From the NCBI GenBank assembly GCA_030998225.1, contig JAPYXD010000738.1, positions 2,728,001 through 2,792,000 of the forward strand: a DNA stretch of 64,000 bases. The letters run 5' to 3'. The position numbers were made by a program, and so were the translations under genes. The notes under the pieces are model-generated. The model had not been told where the DNA came from and ran no database searches. It was given only the letters and a program-made list of their open reading frames with translations. The stretch comes from Diplolepis rosae (lineage: Eukaryota; Arthropoda; Insecta; Hymenoptera; Diplolepididae). This document shows, piece by piece, positions 21,449-34,010 of the stretch (positions are counted from its first letter, which is position 1; each line of letters opens with the position of its first letter).

Positions 21449-23843
21449 TGTTACGAGCGTGTCAAGGCGGCCAAATTTTTCCAAAAATATAATATAAAAT
21501 TTCCACATAAATTCGCATTCCACTTGAAGCGCCCGTAACCGAGCACCTTGACAAGGTCGCTGATGCAGCTTATCGTTGCTCGGGTCAAGAAACTTTTAGC
21601 AGATGGTTGGTTCGGGAAGGAAATTCCTATTACATTATGTTATTAATATTAATGTTACCATTAATATTGTTACTATTATGTTATTAATGTTGTATATTAC
21701 ATCTATATTGCATTATATTATGCATTATATTAATATGTGTATAAATATGTGTATACATATTAACGTACATACAGGCTCGTGTAGCTCCGTATGAATATGA
21801 GTACACGTTTACAGGTGAACGCGAATAATTATAACTATAATTTTTAATGCGAGTGGCCTGTCACATTATCGCATAAATTGTAATTTTAGAAGTACCTAAA
21901 ATAATAAATAACAAATGAATGTAATTCCAGGAAAGCATTATAAAACAACATTATAGATATCTTTACTGGAAAGTAAAAGAAAGAGGAGAGAGCGCGAGAG
22001 ACAAAGAGAGAGCCTGAGAAAGAGGAAGAGGGAGAGATATCCAGCGCGCGTACACTCATGCACTGTATATCATCATAGCTTTCTGCCGTTTGTCAATTCC
22101 TCTCTTCGTTTGCCCATGCACATGCCCAAAATACCTGTCTCTTTTGGAGACATTTTGATGTGCTCAGCTGTACATCGCAAGGCTAGCATACATTCCATTT
22201 TTCCACTTCCTTCTCGTGCGCCTATCCTTGCTTAGATGCTTCAGCCAGCTGATCTCCCGCAACAACGGCTACGTGTTTTTTGTAATTGAAACCTTAAGAC
22301 TCATCTAAACATTTAAATAATTATGTTAAGTCTTTTTAATCCATATAATGATTATAAGCCTAGACTTATTGAATATATTTCAACTTAGTATGAAATATAT
22401 TAGAAACTAGAATCGTTTCTACAATTTGATGAAAATGCATCAAATACTAAAAATCGATGAGCACATTTCCTTTCTCACGATAAGTGTGAAAATAGGCGAG
22501 AAAAAAGTCCATCTACATTCCTAAAACCTCCCTACCATTATTTCCTTGTCCAATCATAGATTCCTTAATTATCAAAAAACCCTACCATGTTCACCTTGCG
22601 ATGAATCAGTAAAACAGATCAACGCCAAGCCAAATTTGCAGTTACTCGAGCAACCCGGTACCAACCGGAACTACTCGGACAGTAGAGAATATACTTTTCT
22701 CTACTTTGCCCGTCCGCGGTTCGGAACCATCGCATCCTATCAGCTGGTTAGCTGAATAAGCTTCGTAAAATACCTAGTTCAGAGCTTAAAATTGGGGATC
22801 GTGTTTGGGCGGATATTAATAATAAAAAATTCTTCATTCGAATAGAAGCAACAAAATTAATTTCATCTTTGGCGGACAATTTAAAAGGTCCAATTCGTTG
22901 ATCGTGAACGGTCGGTATACCTATTTCACTAGTTGAGGATAACTCGTAAACGACTATCTAGTGATAGACTCTTGGCAATCGCCTCGAACGTGTATCAACG
23001 AAAATCTTCGGCGGACTATCTACAGTCCAATTCCAGTTTTTCGCGGTTTTTCTCCACCAAAATAAAACGGCACAAAGCAGCGAGAAATCGCAGAAAATTT
23101 ATACTACCGAATCTCAAAACGGTAGTGATAATTTTCATAAAATATTTGAATTAGATTTAATAGGGAAATTTTAGCGGTGAAAAGAGCGAGTTTAAAAAGC
23201 ACTCAACCCTTTTCTGGTTAAAAGTCAACCGTTATATTCTCTTATTAAACCTAAAAGAAAAGTGGAAACAGTGTTTGATTGTGTGTGCATCACGCAAGGG
23301 ACATGAGTGGTTTCTTTTGGAAACCACGAATACATAAAATCAAGTTTGGCCCGGATAACTCAGGACTTCAGCAACGGGAACGCACTCTCCTCCTTGCTCC
23401 TGCTTTCCAGAGATCCGGTAGGATTAAGAACCTAGGAATAGAATCTAGGATACGGTAAAGTACGACTTGTATCATTCCTATTCACCTCTCTATTATTCTT
23501 GGCACAAAAATGTTCACATGGGTTTTCTTTTCCTTGAAAATAAAATTATCTTTTATTTATATAGCAGCTTGATTTAAAACTTATTCAACGCACCTTTCCC
23601 CTTTTCTTTCTTTCAAAATTAAAGGTGATCAGCGTAGGCGTGAAGAATACACTCTCAGTCCGAGAGTAGAAGACCGACGACCCCACATAATAATAAATGA
23701 ATTTAGTTTATATTTATATTAACTAAATTCGGCAGTTTGCACGACCTCCGCGTACCCATTATACCAATGAATAAAATATATTAAGATTAATTGTTTTTAC
23801 TTTTCATGGATTTTATTAAAATTAATAATAGCCGTACGTAACA
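21449..23843. mobile_element. Left LTR of a long nested LTR element
   Basis: It begins TGTTACGAGCG and ends CCGTACGTAACA. Its first 490 bp match 36,494-36,980 and its last 150 bp match 36,980-37,131. The middle block (about 21,940-23,690) is absent from the right copy. Either the LTR is about 2.4 kb and the right copy is internally deleted, or the block is an insertion. The block contains no mobile-element ORF and no inverted ends, which favours the first reading. A GA-rich tract (21,975-22,040) lies inside. Confidence 0.6.
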
Positions 23844-24545
23844 AACTGATGGTGGCAACGGATGGATATCGGTATTTCGCGCTATTCTCCACCGGCTACG
23901 TTTTACTAGCAACTTTCTGTTACTAGCAAAGCACCTACTTTTAAAAACTCTCCAGTCTCACTATTTACATCTTTCAACAATTCCATTAATTTTATAAAAT
24001 GTTATATTGTGCATTAAAATAAAATAAAGCCGTGAGGGCACGCAGGGATTTGAACTTGAGGCTAACCTAAGTGACCTGGCTATCGACTTTACTTTATTTG
24101 AAATAATAATTTCTTTGTGTTTTTATCCTGACTACCCAGGGTATTGAACTTGAGGCTAACCTGGCTAGTCTGATGAAAATTAATTGCTTATAACTTGAGC
24201 CTTGTTTGACTCTTGTTATGAACAATTAAATTTTACTTTCAATAAGCATATTTTATTGCAGAATAAAGTGGAATTGTAGTGTCGACCAAGAATTTGACCT
24301 TGAGGCTAACTTAAGCGACTAAAATTGCCAACTATACTTCATTTGCAACTTCAGCATTTTTATTATATCTTTTACTGTGTTTATTTCCTCTCGATAACCA
24401 TATGAGTCAAAGTCATGTAGCTAGTTACCACGCTAAGTGAATTGACATAAAAACTTGTATAAATGGTTATATCTTTGCTAATCAATCAAAGTTTTGATTA
24501 TCGATAGAAATATCAAACTCCACTTACATAATCCCCTTTCCAAAA
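23844..24545. other. Non-coding internal leader with repeated GAACTTGAGGCTAACCT motif
   Basis: The motif occurs at 24,050, 24,144 and 24,293, and again at 28,465. No primer-binding site could be assigned with confidence after 23,843. Confidence 0.45.
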
Positions 24546-25660
24546 AATAAATAAAATTGAGTTTTTGAGAATCCACTTTTGTGCTCTTTAGCGAAAGGTC
24601 AATTCTGAAATTCAAGCTCTTGTGCTCTTTAGCAGAGAGACTGGATTTTAAACTTCAGTTTTTATTAATATTTTCTTTCATTAAGGATTTACTCTTGTAC
24701 TCTTTAGCAGAGAGTCAATCATAGGATTAAATCTGCTCTGCTCTTTAGCAGAAAGCCTTAATTCGACAGGAAGAAAATAATCCCTTCTTTCCATAAAACA
24801 ATTGAGTTTTTGAGAATTCACTTTTGTGCTCTTTAGCAGAAAGTTAATTCTGAAATTCAAGCTCTTGTGCTCTTCAGCAGAGAGACTGAATTTTAAACTT
24901 CAATTTTTATCAATATTTTCTTTCATTAAGGATTTACTCTTGTGCTCTTTAACAGAGTTCAATCCTAGAATTAAATCTTTTGTGCTCTTTAGCAGGAAGC
25001 ATAAATTCGGCAGGAAGAAAATAATCCTTTATTCTCCTAAAAATTGTGTTCTCGAGAATCCCCCTTTATGCTATTCAGAAGAAGGTAAATTCTGAAATTT
25101 TAGCTTTTATGCTCTTTAGCAGAATGACTAAATTTTGAATACTAATTTTATTCCATTTTTAATCCAATTTTCTTTTATTAAGAATTTACACTTATGCTCT
25201 TTAGCAGAGTGTCAATTCTAGAATTAAGTCTTTTGTGCTTGTCAGCAGAAAGCATTAATTCGCAAAAGAAAATTATTCATCTTTTCCAAAAATAAAAAAA
25301 AATCTTTCCTTTTCCAAATTTGTGTTCTTAAGAATTCCCCTGTATGCTTCAGCACGAGGTAAATTCTGAAATTTAAGCTTTTATGCTATTTAGCAGAAAG
25401 ACTACATTTTGAATACTAATTTTATTTCATATTACCTCTCCTAAATTAGTTTCGTATAGGAATTACCCTTTATGACCTCCAGCAGAAGGTCAATTCTATA
25501 GCTTGTACTTTTATGGTCTTTAACAGAAAGTCCAAGTTGAAGGAAAAATTCCATCCTTTTACTTTTAGAAATTTGTTTTTATGCTCTTTAGCAGAAGACC
25601 AATTTCAGAATTCAACCTCTTATGCTCTTCAGCAAAGAGTCTGAATTCGAATATAGAAAT
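24545..25660. repeat. Array of TGCTCTTTAGCAGA mini-hairpins in ~245-bp higher-order units
   Basis: Eighteen variants of TTTTGTGCTCTTTAGCAGAA occur every 40-85 bp. Each core TGCT-CTTT-AGCA can fold as a 4-bp stem with a 4-nt loop. Groups of four, with conserved spacers such as TTGAGAATTCACTT and AATTCGRCAGGAAGAAAATA, repeat as units starting near 24,548, 24,789, 25,035 and 25,315; the last units are more decayed. No long ORF is shared by the units. The spacers repeat between units, so it is not a CRISPR-like array. Confidence 0.85.
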
Positions 25661-26510
25661 CATTAAATAGTAGATTAGTTTACAACCTTACCCAAAAAGC
25701 AAAGTTAGAGCAACAATTGTAGAATTGATGGTGAATTGAATTCAGTTGTATTGGGCAATAGATGGCGTAAGATGCGACTGAATAACATAACATTTATGGC
25801 TGAATCATGGATGCCCTTTAAAGCACACGGCTTATGGGGCTTTAATTGTGAGATGTTGTTGATGTTTTTGGGAGATTATTTTCTCGATTTTGAATGCCCT
25901 TGTATTGGATCATTATGTGACGTACTAAAGAGACGAGCAAACTGCTCAATAGATCAGTCATAAATGGGCAATAAATTGGGTATTATCTATCAGTCATTCA
26001 TTGTTGCAATATATCACCCATTATTGGTCAATTCTATTCGTGAATTAATTTACTAATTTAGATCATCTAGTTTCCGTTGCGCAGAACTAATTTCAACAAA
26101 ATTATAGTGAGAACATTTTTATTTCATAACATTAAATACATATGGCAAAATATAAAATTCACAATAATTAATGCACATTAACTTTATACTTAATTGTACT
26201 AAATATGGAAGTATGGTGTTTCACTTGACAGTATCTGTTGTATTTCTTTAATAAAAAAAATTATTCCAGGGGTGTCGAGTTAGCAAACTCATATAGAAAT
26301 ACAAATACAAATAAAACTTCCATAAGAATCGTAATTGATAAAATCAAGTGAACGTCAACTCAAGCATGTGGTTGATAAGCTAGTTCTATAATACGGAAAA
26401 GATTGCTCCTTCAATGTCAGACATTTGTCCCCAAGATTAAGTAGATGCAAAAAAAGACAACGTTTGTCAAATCTTATCCATGGAAACTTGTCTCTAGTGG
26501 GCATAAGTTT
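25661..26510. other. No gene seen
   Basis: AT-rich internal DNA of the long insertion. The ORF at 25,736-25,963 has no recognisable motif. Confidence 0.4.
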
Positions 26511-26819
26511 TTACGATTGGAGATAGCTTTGATTATCAGGAAAATGGTTTTGAACATTTTGATCATGTACGCAAGCAGAAGGCTGATGAAAATTTTGTTT
26601 AGGTGCATTATTTAGACTTTGTTGATTTTGGAGTGCAACATTCGCCTGAAAAGAGTCTGGGGATGACTGCTGATTTTAGAAATATTGCTGATGTCCATCG
26701 TGAGAGGTCTGATAATTTTGATGATTGGAATAGCGTTCGTTAACAGCATGCATTTGGACATTGGGCTGATGTACATCACGTAAATAACGGATGACGTGGA
26801 TAACCCTGTTGGGGTGCAT
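26511..26819 (-). pseudogene. Q/N/H-rich low-complexity coding remnant
   Basis: On the minus strand one frame of 103 codons from ATG (26,819) to TAA (26,511-26,513) has a single internal TAA. It reads QPNVQMHAVNERYSNHQNYQ ... NVALQNQQSLNNAPKQNFHQ ... DQNVQNHFPDNQSYLQS. Composition this rich in Gln, Asn and His is very unlikely from random AT-rich DNA. The 5' side continues in another frame (NNAPQQGYPRHPLF). It may be part of a gag-like or prion-like protein. No homologue is recognised. Confidence 0.45.
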
Positions 26820-27400
26820 TATTCTCGAGTCGACGATTGATACATTACTATAATGCTAATGAAATTGCATAGAATATAAAATTGAATAGAAAATGGAAAT
26901 GAAAAATTCAAATGTAATATTACTAAATTTCAAAACATCCATAGCGCTCACATGAATTATTCGTATTAAATGTTATATATATTTTTACATTTCAACAGAG
27001 AATTGCAAATAAATCTTACAAGGGCAGCGTCCATTGATATTCGAAAATTATTCCCCAAAGGCTGTTATAAAAGTACACATTTACATCATAACCGAACCAA
27101 ACAAGATTTTATGTGAAAAAATTGTATCGAAGCAATTGTCATCGATCGTCATCGATATTTTCACCCTTAAAAAATGGTGTGACAATGGGAAAAAAGCTAT
27201 ATTGAAATATCTCTGTCCACAACTCTTGCATAGATACAGAGAAAAAGTGACGCAATTTTTAAGAATAGAAATCGTGACAATTATAATTCGTACAACTTAC
27301 CAAAATGTATAAACAATGAAGAGTTGATTCTCACAATGACAATTTTTCTTGTCATGTATGCGTTGGCAAAGAGTTGGCACACTGAATTCGCACGAACAAT
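26820..27400. other. No gene seen
   Basis: AT-rich DNA. The 92-residue frame at 27,034-27,312 shows no motif. Confidence 0.4.
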
Positions 27401-27462
27401 TAATTCAACAGCCGAAAAAATAACAAATCCTCGTGCCTCGCCTCGCATCGTCGCAGGTATTT

Positions 27463-27477
27463 CGTTGCTAGGCAACG
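27463..27477. promoter_or_regulatory. Perfect palindromic X-box (RFX-type) motif
   Basis: CGTTGCTAGGCAACG is a 15-bp near-palindrome containing GTTGC-TAG-GCAAC, the consensus shape of RFX transcription-factor sites. It sits in a GC-richer island (27,420-27,530). No gene start is identified next to it, so function is only a possibility. Confidence 0.3.
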
Positions 27478-27540
27478 TCGCCATAATGGCCTGCGCACAG
27501 CGCATACACTCTGCGCGACTACTTTCCAAAACAAATGTTG

Positions 27541-28440
27541 CAATATTTTATATTCTTATACAAAGTAATGTATACATTACTTTTTTTATATATATTATTT
27601 TTTGCTATTGCAGGCATATTCCACAACATCGTTCTATCTTCATATTTCTATGGGAACAATTTTTTATTTTTTTAGTGGACATGAAGTAACTCAAGTTTTT
27701 TCGCAGATCTTGAAAAAGTTGTACTAGAAAAAATGAGAAGTCCTTGTACTAGCTCGAGTAATTCTTTTTCCATTCTGGCATCAAATTACAATAAACAAAG
27801 ATAGAAACTTCCAATATTTTTTGGATAACTTTTTCTTTCTATGTACGCATATCGCTTATTCAAAAAACGATTTTATACAATCTCTTCAGAAAAATTTAAT
27901 TTCTTGTGAATGATAACGAGCTCAAGTCATTCAAATAAATAATATATGATGAGTAATTCATCGTATTGCGTTGGACTTCTCTTTACGCAATGAAAAGACT
28001 ATTTAACGAAAGCTATTCTCTCCGTCATCAATTGTCGCATAAATGACGACTTCTCTGCACGGTATAGGTAATCACAATAGATTTGCCAATAACTGCATGT
28101 ACTCATTGTAATCGCCACCATCGATGAGAATTGTGTCATGATTGAGTTTTAACTATTGTTCGTCATTCGAAGAAAAATAATCTCAGAAAAAGTCAATAGG
28201 AACTCGTTATCGAATCAATCGAATTTCATTAGAGAATTCGAAATTGATTGCCCTAAGATGCGACGCCATGAGAGGGCAATAAATGATACATTCAGTTGCA
28301 ACATAATGGGGCACCTATTGCCTATTTATGGAGAACCGAAAACGTCGTTTGTGATTTACTCAATCAAAACGTACCGATCGTTTGGTCAATCAATTGCCTT
28401 TTTGGGTTATCTACTCCTTAAAATTCTCTGATAAAATTAA
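27541..28440. other. No gene seen
   Basis: AT-rich DNA with no supported coding region. Confidence 0.4.
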
Positions 28441-28783
28441 ATGAAATTATCAAATTACTCAGGGATTTGACCTTGAGGCTAACCTGAGAAATTTCAATAG
28501 TAAATTCATTTTATTTAAAAAATTTTGTTTGTTTGTTGAAAAATTCATTTTTTCAAAAATTAAAAATTTGACGAAATTTTTCCTAAGTTAACCAAGGCTA
28601 GTGTTCGAACCTTACTCCGTTATTCTAAAAGGAAAATTTTTCTTTTGGCCCAAAACCCTTCTGGATACATATTAAAACTAAAGGAAATGGCCGGTCCTAT
28701 ATTCATTTATTCGCACCTTCTTTTAGTACCTCATTATGCCCATCATTTGCAAACGCTAACAAAGATCCCGTGCAGGGAGGCAA

Positions 28784-29023
28784 GTGAGGGAAAGGGTATC
28801 CAAAAAATTGGCAGAATTAAAAGCTGCCCTGTCAACCCTAGAAACTTCCCAACCACTACGGGACTCTCAAATTAACCCTACAATTTCTACCAACGACCAT
28901 CAGCTGGACTTGTTGGATAAAAATACCAATTTGGCTACCTCTCTTGAATTTGCACACTTGGGAAGAAAAGATAAGCACCTCAAACAATCAGTCTGTGCCC
29001 AGAATTCGAATTTTAGAGGATAG
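28784..29023 (+). pseudogene. Possible gag-start remnant (uncertain)
   Basis: RERVSKKLAELKAALSTLET then SQPLRDSQINPTIS is a charged amphipathic helix followed by a polar linker, as at the start of many LTR-element gag proteins. It lies downstream of a long non-coding leader inside the 21,449-37,131 insertion. It breaks off after about 80 residues, so the call is tentative. Confidence 0.25.
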
Positions 29024-30577
29024 GATTCTGTACCCCTCGGAACGTGTCGATTTGAGTCAATTTTTCTGACTTCCGGTTACACCCCGTGCTAAAAAAAATG
29101 GTGTAAAAAATTCGGGGGGTGGTGACCCATAACCCTACAAGAATATGCCTTAAATTTAAAATAAAATAATTATAAACAAATTCTATCAGAAATATGACAT
29201 TGACCAAAAACCGAGGTGGACATTTTTGCATATATATATAACTTTGAAAACGGTAACGAAAATAAGAATATTACCAAGAATATAACCGGCAGATAAATTC
29301 TTTTAGAATTTATGAGAGTTGTGTTATTTTGGCTTATTAAACGTATTAAACGATGAAAATTAATTAATACTGGGAAATGAAATTATATCTCAAACTTTTA
29401 TGTGCATTTTATTTGTGCGGAAGAAAGTGAAAAACATGAACTAAAAGAGTATATATTATAGGTTATGTTCCAGAAATTTAGTTTAAGGTATTATTGTTGA
29501 AATTGATGTATGATTTTTAATGTAATTATTACGTGTATGTTATATACATTTTATTCTACAATAAAGTATTTTATAAATATATCCTATAATTACATAGATA
29601 ATATAAATTCAGGTATAAAATTTATTTAAGATTTTTGGTATTCAGTGTATTACATTCATAATGAATCTAACCTCAAATTTTAATAGTATATAATGTTAAT
29701 ATCTTATCATCGAAAGTGTTCTTAGGTTCTTCTTGATACAAATATATTTATATGAGTGAGTGCCTCTTATTTAACTATAAAGGTACTCAAAATATTGATA
29801 AATAATTATTCAAAACATAAATTCTCAAAATACCCTTTATATTCTCTTACATTCCATAAATTCTGTAATATTCTTGGTTATATTACTTGAACTCAAATTC
29901 TTGAGAATTTAAGAACTCTATGTACGGTGCCCTAAAAATCGGCGCATAATTTTTGTACAAACTAATGACTGTTCCTTCACAGACAAGAACGTTAAAATGT
30001 TTATCATTTGGCTTGCCTACCATCTAACCACTCCAGATTCATCATGATCTTTGAGGCAGTTCACCCGGAAGGGTAATCCGAAACCACCAATGCCGATAGG
30101 AGTTAAACGGCCTTAAATGACACCTACAGCCGCTGCGATCGCCATGAAGCTGACACAGGCATTTCAGAAGAAAGACCGCATACTCGCTAGAGAAGTACAT
30201 GCTAATAGGAAAGTTTATTTAAAATCTAATTCTGTTCCAATTTTGAAAATTGTTTACCACCAAAAAGGGAAACCCACAAACTTGAATCGCTACACCTTTT
30301 GTTCAAAATGTATATTGTTCCTTATTACTATCATCATTGTTAATTTTAATTCAAAAAAGGGAGGAAACGGATTAAACCAAATCCACCTAACAAGCCGGTA
30401 CTGACTAAATCTTATCCGGTGAAGTTTTGCAATGTCGAAAACATTATTATTTTAGTCATTTAAGAGGTTATTTTGTGCGGGAAATTATTTTAATGATTGA
30501 GAAAATAATTGGTTGAAATTAAATATCAAATTTCTTTTTGACTATCTTTTGGTCCTTATTTTTATTTATAATCATTA
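29024..30577. other. No gene seen
   Basis: Mostly AT-rich. A GC-richer patch at 30,050-30,200 has a 95-residue open frame without motif. Confidence 0.4.
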
Positions 30578-30579
30578 TA

Positions 30580-31851
30580 TTGGATCTAAAACTTAATTCG
30601 TGCGGTATTTTTTCAAAATTTGAACGTTTATTTAAGAAAAACATGTACAATAGTGTTATTCAAAGTATTGACCATCTGAAGCTATGACTTTTTCCCATCT
30701 TTCTGGCAATTTGTGGATTCCATCCCAAAAGAACTGCGCCGGCTTGGCGGCCAAAAATGAATTAAGACAATTTTTGATACCCTGTTCTGATGTGAACCGT
30801 ATTCCAGTGAGGGCGGTCTGCATCGACCAGAAAAAATGGTAGTCAAAAGGGGCAAGGTCTGGGCTATAAGGCGAGTGGGGTAAAACTTCCCATCCACTGT
30901 TTTCCAAATAGTTCTTAACCGGAATAGCAACATGGAGCCGAGCGTTGTCATGGTGGAAAATTGTTGCCTCGTGTCTGGTCGCATATTCCGGGCGTTTTTT
31001 GGCTATTGCTCTCTTCAAACGGATTAATTGTGTTCGGTAGCGTTCTTCATTGATGGTTTCACCCGGTTTTAGCAGCTCATAATGCAGCACACCCTTCTGA
31101 CCCCACCAAATACAGAGCATTACCTTCGCGCCATGGATATTCGGCTTTGCCGTTGATTTGGCTGGTTGGCCGGGTTTCACATATGATTTTTTGCGCTTGA
31201 GGTTGTCGTTTTCATCAAAAGTAACAATCAGATGCAGAAATGACTTCTTTTTGTGGCGTTCCAGCAGCATTTTGGACATGCAAAACCGCCTTTCAATGTT
31301 TCTCGGCTTGAGTTCATGTGGAACCCAATTTCCTTGCTTTTGAATGTATCCGGCTGCTTTTCAACGTTTTTAAATGGCTGCTTGAGTGACTCCCAAAGAT
31401 TCTGCGAACTTTTCTTGTATTTGGCAACAATCTTCATAGAGTAATGCGTCCAGTTCTTCATCTTCAAACTTTTTTGGCTGCCCAGGACGTTCTTCGCTTC
31501 CCAAGCCAAACTCACCACTTTTAAATCGTGCAAACCACTTTTGGCACGTTCGCTCAGCTAGAGCATGTTCACCGTAAACTTCCACCAAATACGATGACTT
31601 TCAGTAGCAGTTTTCTCCATATTAAAGTAATGAAGAAGAACTCCCCGCAAAAACACTTTTTCAGACACAAAGTTCGACATATTTGAGTGAAAAAAAATTT
31701 TTGTTGTTTACGCTTGAATGGATGACATATACTGAAAAAGACGCACAATGACAGTAGCTTTCCAACGCATGTTCAGAATATTGGAACGATGGAATAATAA
31801 TCAAGTTACGCCATCTCTTAGTAAACCGCACGAATTAAGTTATAGATCCAA
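30580..31851 (-). mobile_element. Full-length mariner element, copy A
   Basis: 1,272 bp between TA dinucleotides (30,578-30,579 and 31,852-31,853). The inverted ends read TTGGATCTAWAACTTAATTC then GTGCGGT. Same family as the element at 47,070-48,356. Confidence 0.9.
30656..31680 (-). pseudogene. mariner transposase, frameshifted
   Basis: The expected start is the ATG at 31,678-31,680. The N-terminal HTH region (ERTCQKWFARFKSGEFGLGS, AESLGVTQAAI) and the catalytic C-terminal part (GAKVMLCIWWGQKGVLHYEL, IFHHDNARLHVA, YSPDLAPFDYHFF, KLPERWEKVIASDGQYFE) are both recognisable but in different frames. The block around the first catalytic Asp is damaged by a deletion: TFDENDN stands where the sister copy has TDDEKWIHHDN. 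This copy is inactive. Confidence 0.9.
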
Positions 31852-31853
31852 TA

Positions 31854-32789
31854 ATAAAGTGAACAAATAAATGGAGAGTAAAAGCTTTGGAAACTAAATT
31901 TGAAAGATTTGATAAATGTATAAAAAAATGACATGAAATTATATAGAAGAAAATAAAGACTAATGAATTCATAGTAATTTAATATAGCTTTCAATATTGA
32001 TTTTAGGACGTTCTTACTAATTTTTTAAATGAGTTTATATGTATAATAGGGATCAATTCAATGTTTAATAAATTAAGTATAAATTGGACAATCAGTATAT
32101 TCTTATTTAAAATTTTTGCAACGCTTCACCTCATTTCCAGAGGCATCATGAGGGCATACAAGAAATTAGCCAATGAATCGTTCATCACAGAGAGGATAGT
32201 AAAATTTAATGTGAGGTCAATCCATAATAGTCAGATTGATTGAATCTAAAAAAGTTATTACTTTATAAAAACTTGAAAACAAAACAAAAATATTTAAAAA
32301 TTTTTATGAGTTGTGATAAAAAATTTATTTACCAAAATAAGTAAAAAACCTAAATATTTGAACAGAACAAAAAATTTACTAAGTAAAATGAATAAAATTT
32401 GTCCGAGTTAGCTTTAAATTTAAATTTTCGAAGTAAAGGAGAAATAACGTCATGTCACTCGAAATTATAAATATAAACTGATGTCAAATATCATTAAATG
32501 ACCTCACAATACTAATAAGTTTAATTATATGTAATGTCATTAAAATTTAACATATTCAATAGCTGTCAAATCAAATTAAAATTAAAATTAAGAAATAGAG
32601 ACAAATTAATGAAAAGATTCAAAAGTTACAACAGGAATTATTATATCAAAATTATCATTAAGATAAGAAATCCAGAATCATATTATAAGCAGAATTTAAG
32701 AGTTCAATGACTGTGATTTTGTTAAGACTATTATCACTTTCTTTTTTTTATAAACCATTTCAGAAAAGGCTCTTTTGAATCTATTAGTT
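31854..32789. other. No gene seen
   Basis: Very AT-rich, no supported feature. Confidence 0.4.
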
Positions 32790-33420
32790 TCTTTATGTAA
32801 AATTTTGACATCATTCCAATGAAAAAGTGATTCTCTTGATCATCTTCATACTTTTTAGGTGTTTGCTATTGACATTGTGAAACTTTTCATTATGATCAAA
32901 ATTTTTAAAATGTCCATCAATTCTAATCCTCAACGGACGTTTAGTTTGACCCACATAACACTTACCACAATTACAAGAAATTTTAAAAACAACATTAGTT
33001 TGTTCTCCAATTTCATAAGGATCTTTACCTAATGCTATAAATCTATGTAATTTAGAATTTATTCTGAAAACAACTTTCAAATTACATTTTCGCAAAAAGC
33101 GCTTTGGAATCTCCGATAAATTGCCATAATATGGAATTGAAACAACTGAAACTTTTTTGTTAATTGAATCATTAAGTGTACTTTCCAAATCATTGTTGTG
33201 ATGGTTTATTTTAGATTTCATTGAGTCTCTTTTTAATGTGTCCATCAATAAACTGACTAGGATAACCATTGAAATTTAGAAATGTAATGGCTAATTTCAA
33301 ATTGTCTTGGTGGAATTTTTGATCACTAAGTAAAATAGCTGAATCAACAAGGTTTTTAATGGTACCAATTTTTTTGATGTGAAGGATGTGATGAAAAATA
33401 ACTTAAAAATCTTCCAAATT
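32790..33420 (-). pseudogene. Penelope-like element, GIY-YIG end (minus strand)
   Basis: Penelope-like elements encode an RT fused to a GIY-YIG endonuclease. The reading VSIPYYGNLSEIPKRFLRKC, VVFRINSKLHRFIALGKDP, VVFKISCNCGKCYVGQTKRP and LRIRIDGHFKNF covers the linker and the GIY-YIG core (the canonical VYKI-C ... YVGQT-R pattern). The region up to 33,420 gives TIKNLVDSAILLSDQKFHQD, the RT thumb, in another frame. The RT core is absent. It lies head to head with the plus-strand copy that begins near 33,440. Confidence 0.8.
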
Positions 33421-33439
33421 TAGTTTTGCAACATCTTGA

Positions 33440-34010
33440 GAATATGGTTTTAAAGGAAAATATTTAATTTCAAAATACATGCTTACTACAGAGATGTTGA
33501 TAACACATTTTTTATTCCAAAGAATATGATTAAAGAAGCTTTAGAGAACATTTATTCTTATCATTCACGTTCAAAATTTACATACGAATTAGAATTTGAA
33601 AATATACTTTCGTTTTTAATCTTTTGATAATAAAAAGAATGAAGATGGTACCATTGAGACAAACTGGCATGGGAGAACCACGTTCTCAGGTAGATGTTGA
33701 AACTATTTCTCAAATCATCCTCTTTAACAAAAATTACGATTATTAAAAATTTAGTAGACACTGCAATATTACTCTCACAAGGAAATTTCATAAAGAAAAC
33801 TTAGAAATAATTAAAAATCTTTTGATGCTTAATAATTATCCTGAAAATTTCATTAGAAAAACATCAAAAACAGAATTTTTCAACAACAAAAAAAACTTTT
33901 TTTCAAATGTAGTTTATAAAATTTCATGCTTAAATTGTTCCAAAACATATGATGGTCGAACGGGAAGATGCATGGGACACCCCCTTTGCAACTTATGTGA
34001 TAAGGGATGG
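33440..34010 (+). pseudogene. Penelope-like element, RT C-terminus to GIY-YIG (plus strand)
   Basis: The frames read FKIHAYYRDVDNTFFIPKNM, YSYHSRSKFTYELEFENILS, then TIETNWHGRTTFSG, SNHPL, SHKEIS and a final VVYKISCLNCSKTYDGRTGR. This follows the Penelope RT order: catalytic YVDD box (here degraded to RDVDN), FT-E-E-x-x..LSFL, the W-x-x-x-T-x-S-G box, and the GIY-YIG start. Several stops and frameshifts are present, so this is a relic. Confidence 0.75.

Noticed and set aside
24545..25660. CRISPR-like look (short palindromic repeat with spacers)
   Set aside because: Eukaryotic context, degenerate repeats, and spacers that recur in ~245-bp units instead of being unique.
25736..25963. 75-codon ORF after the hairpin array
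   Set aside because: No motif, no splice or start context, AT-rich surroundings.
27034..27312. 92-codon ORF
   Set aside because: Lys/Ile-rich composition expected of random AT-rich DNA; no recognised domain.
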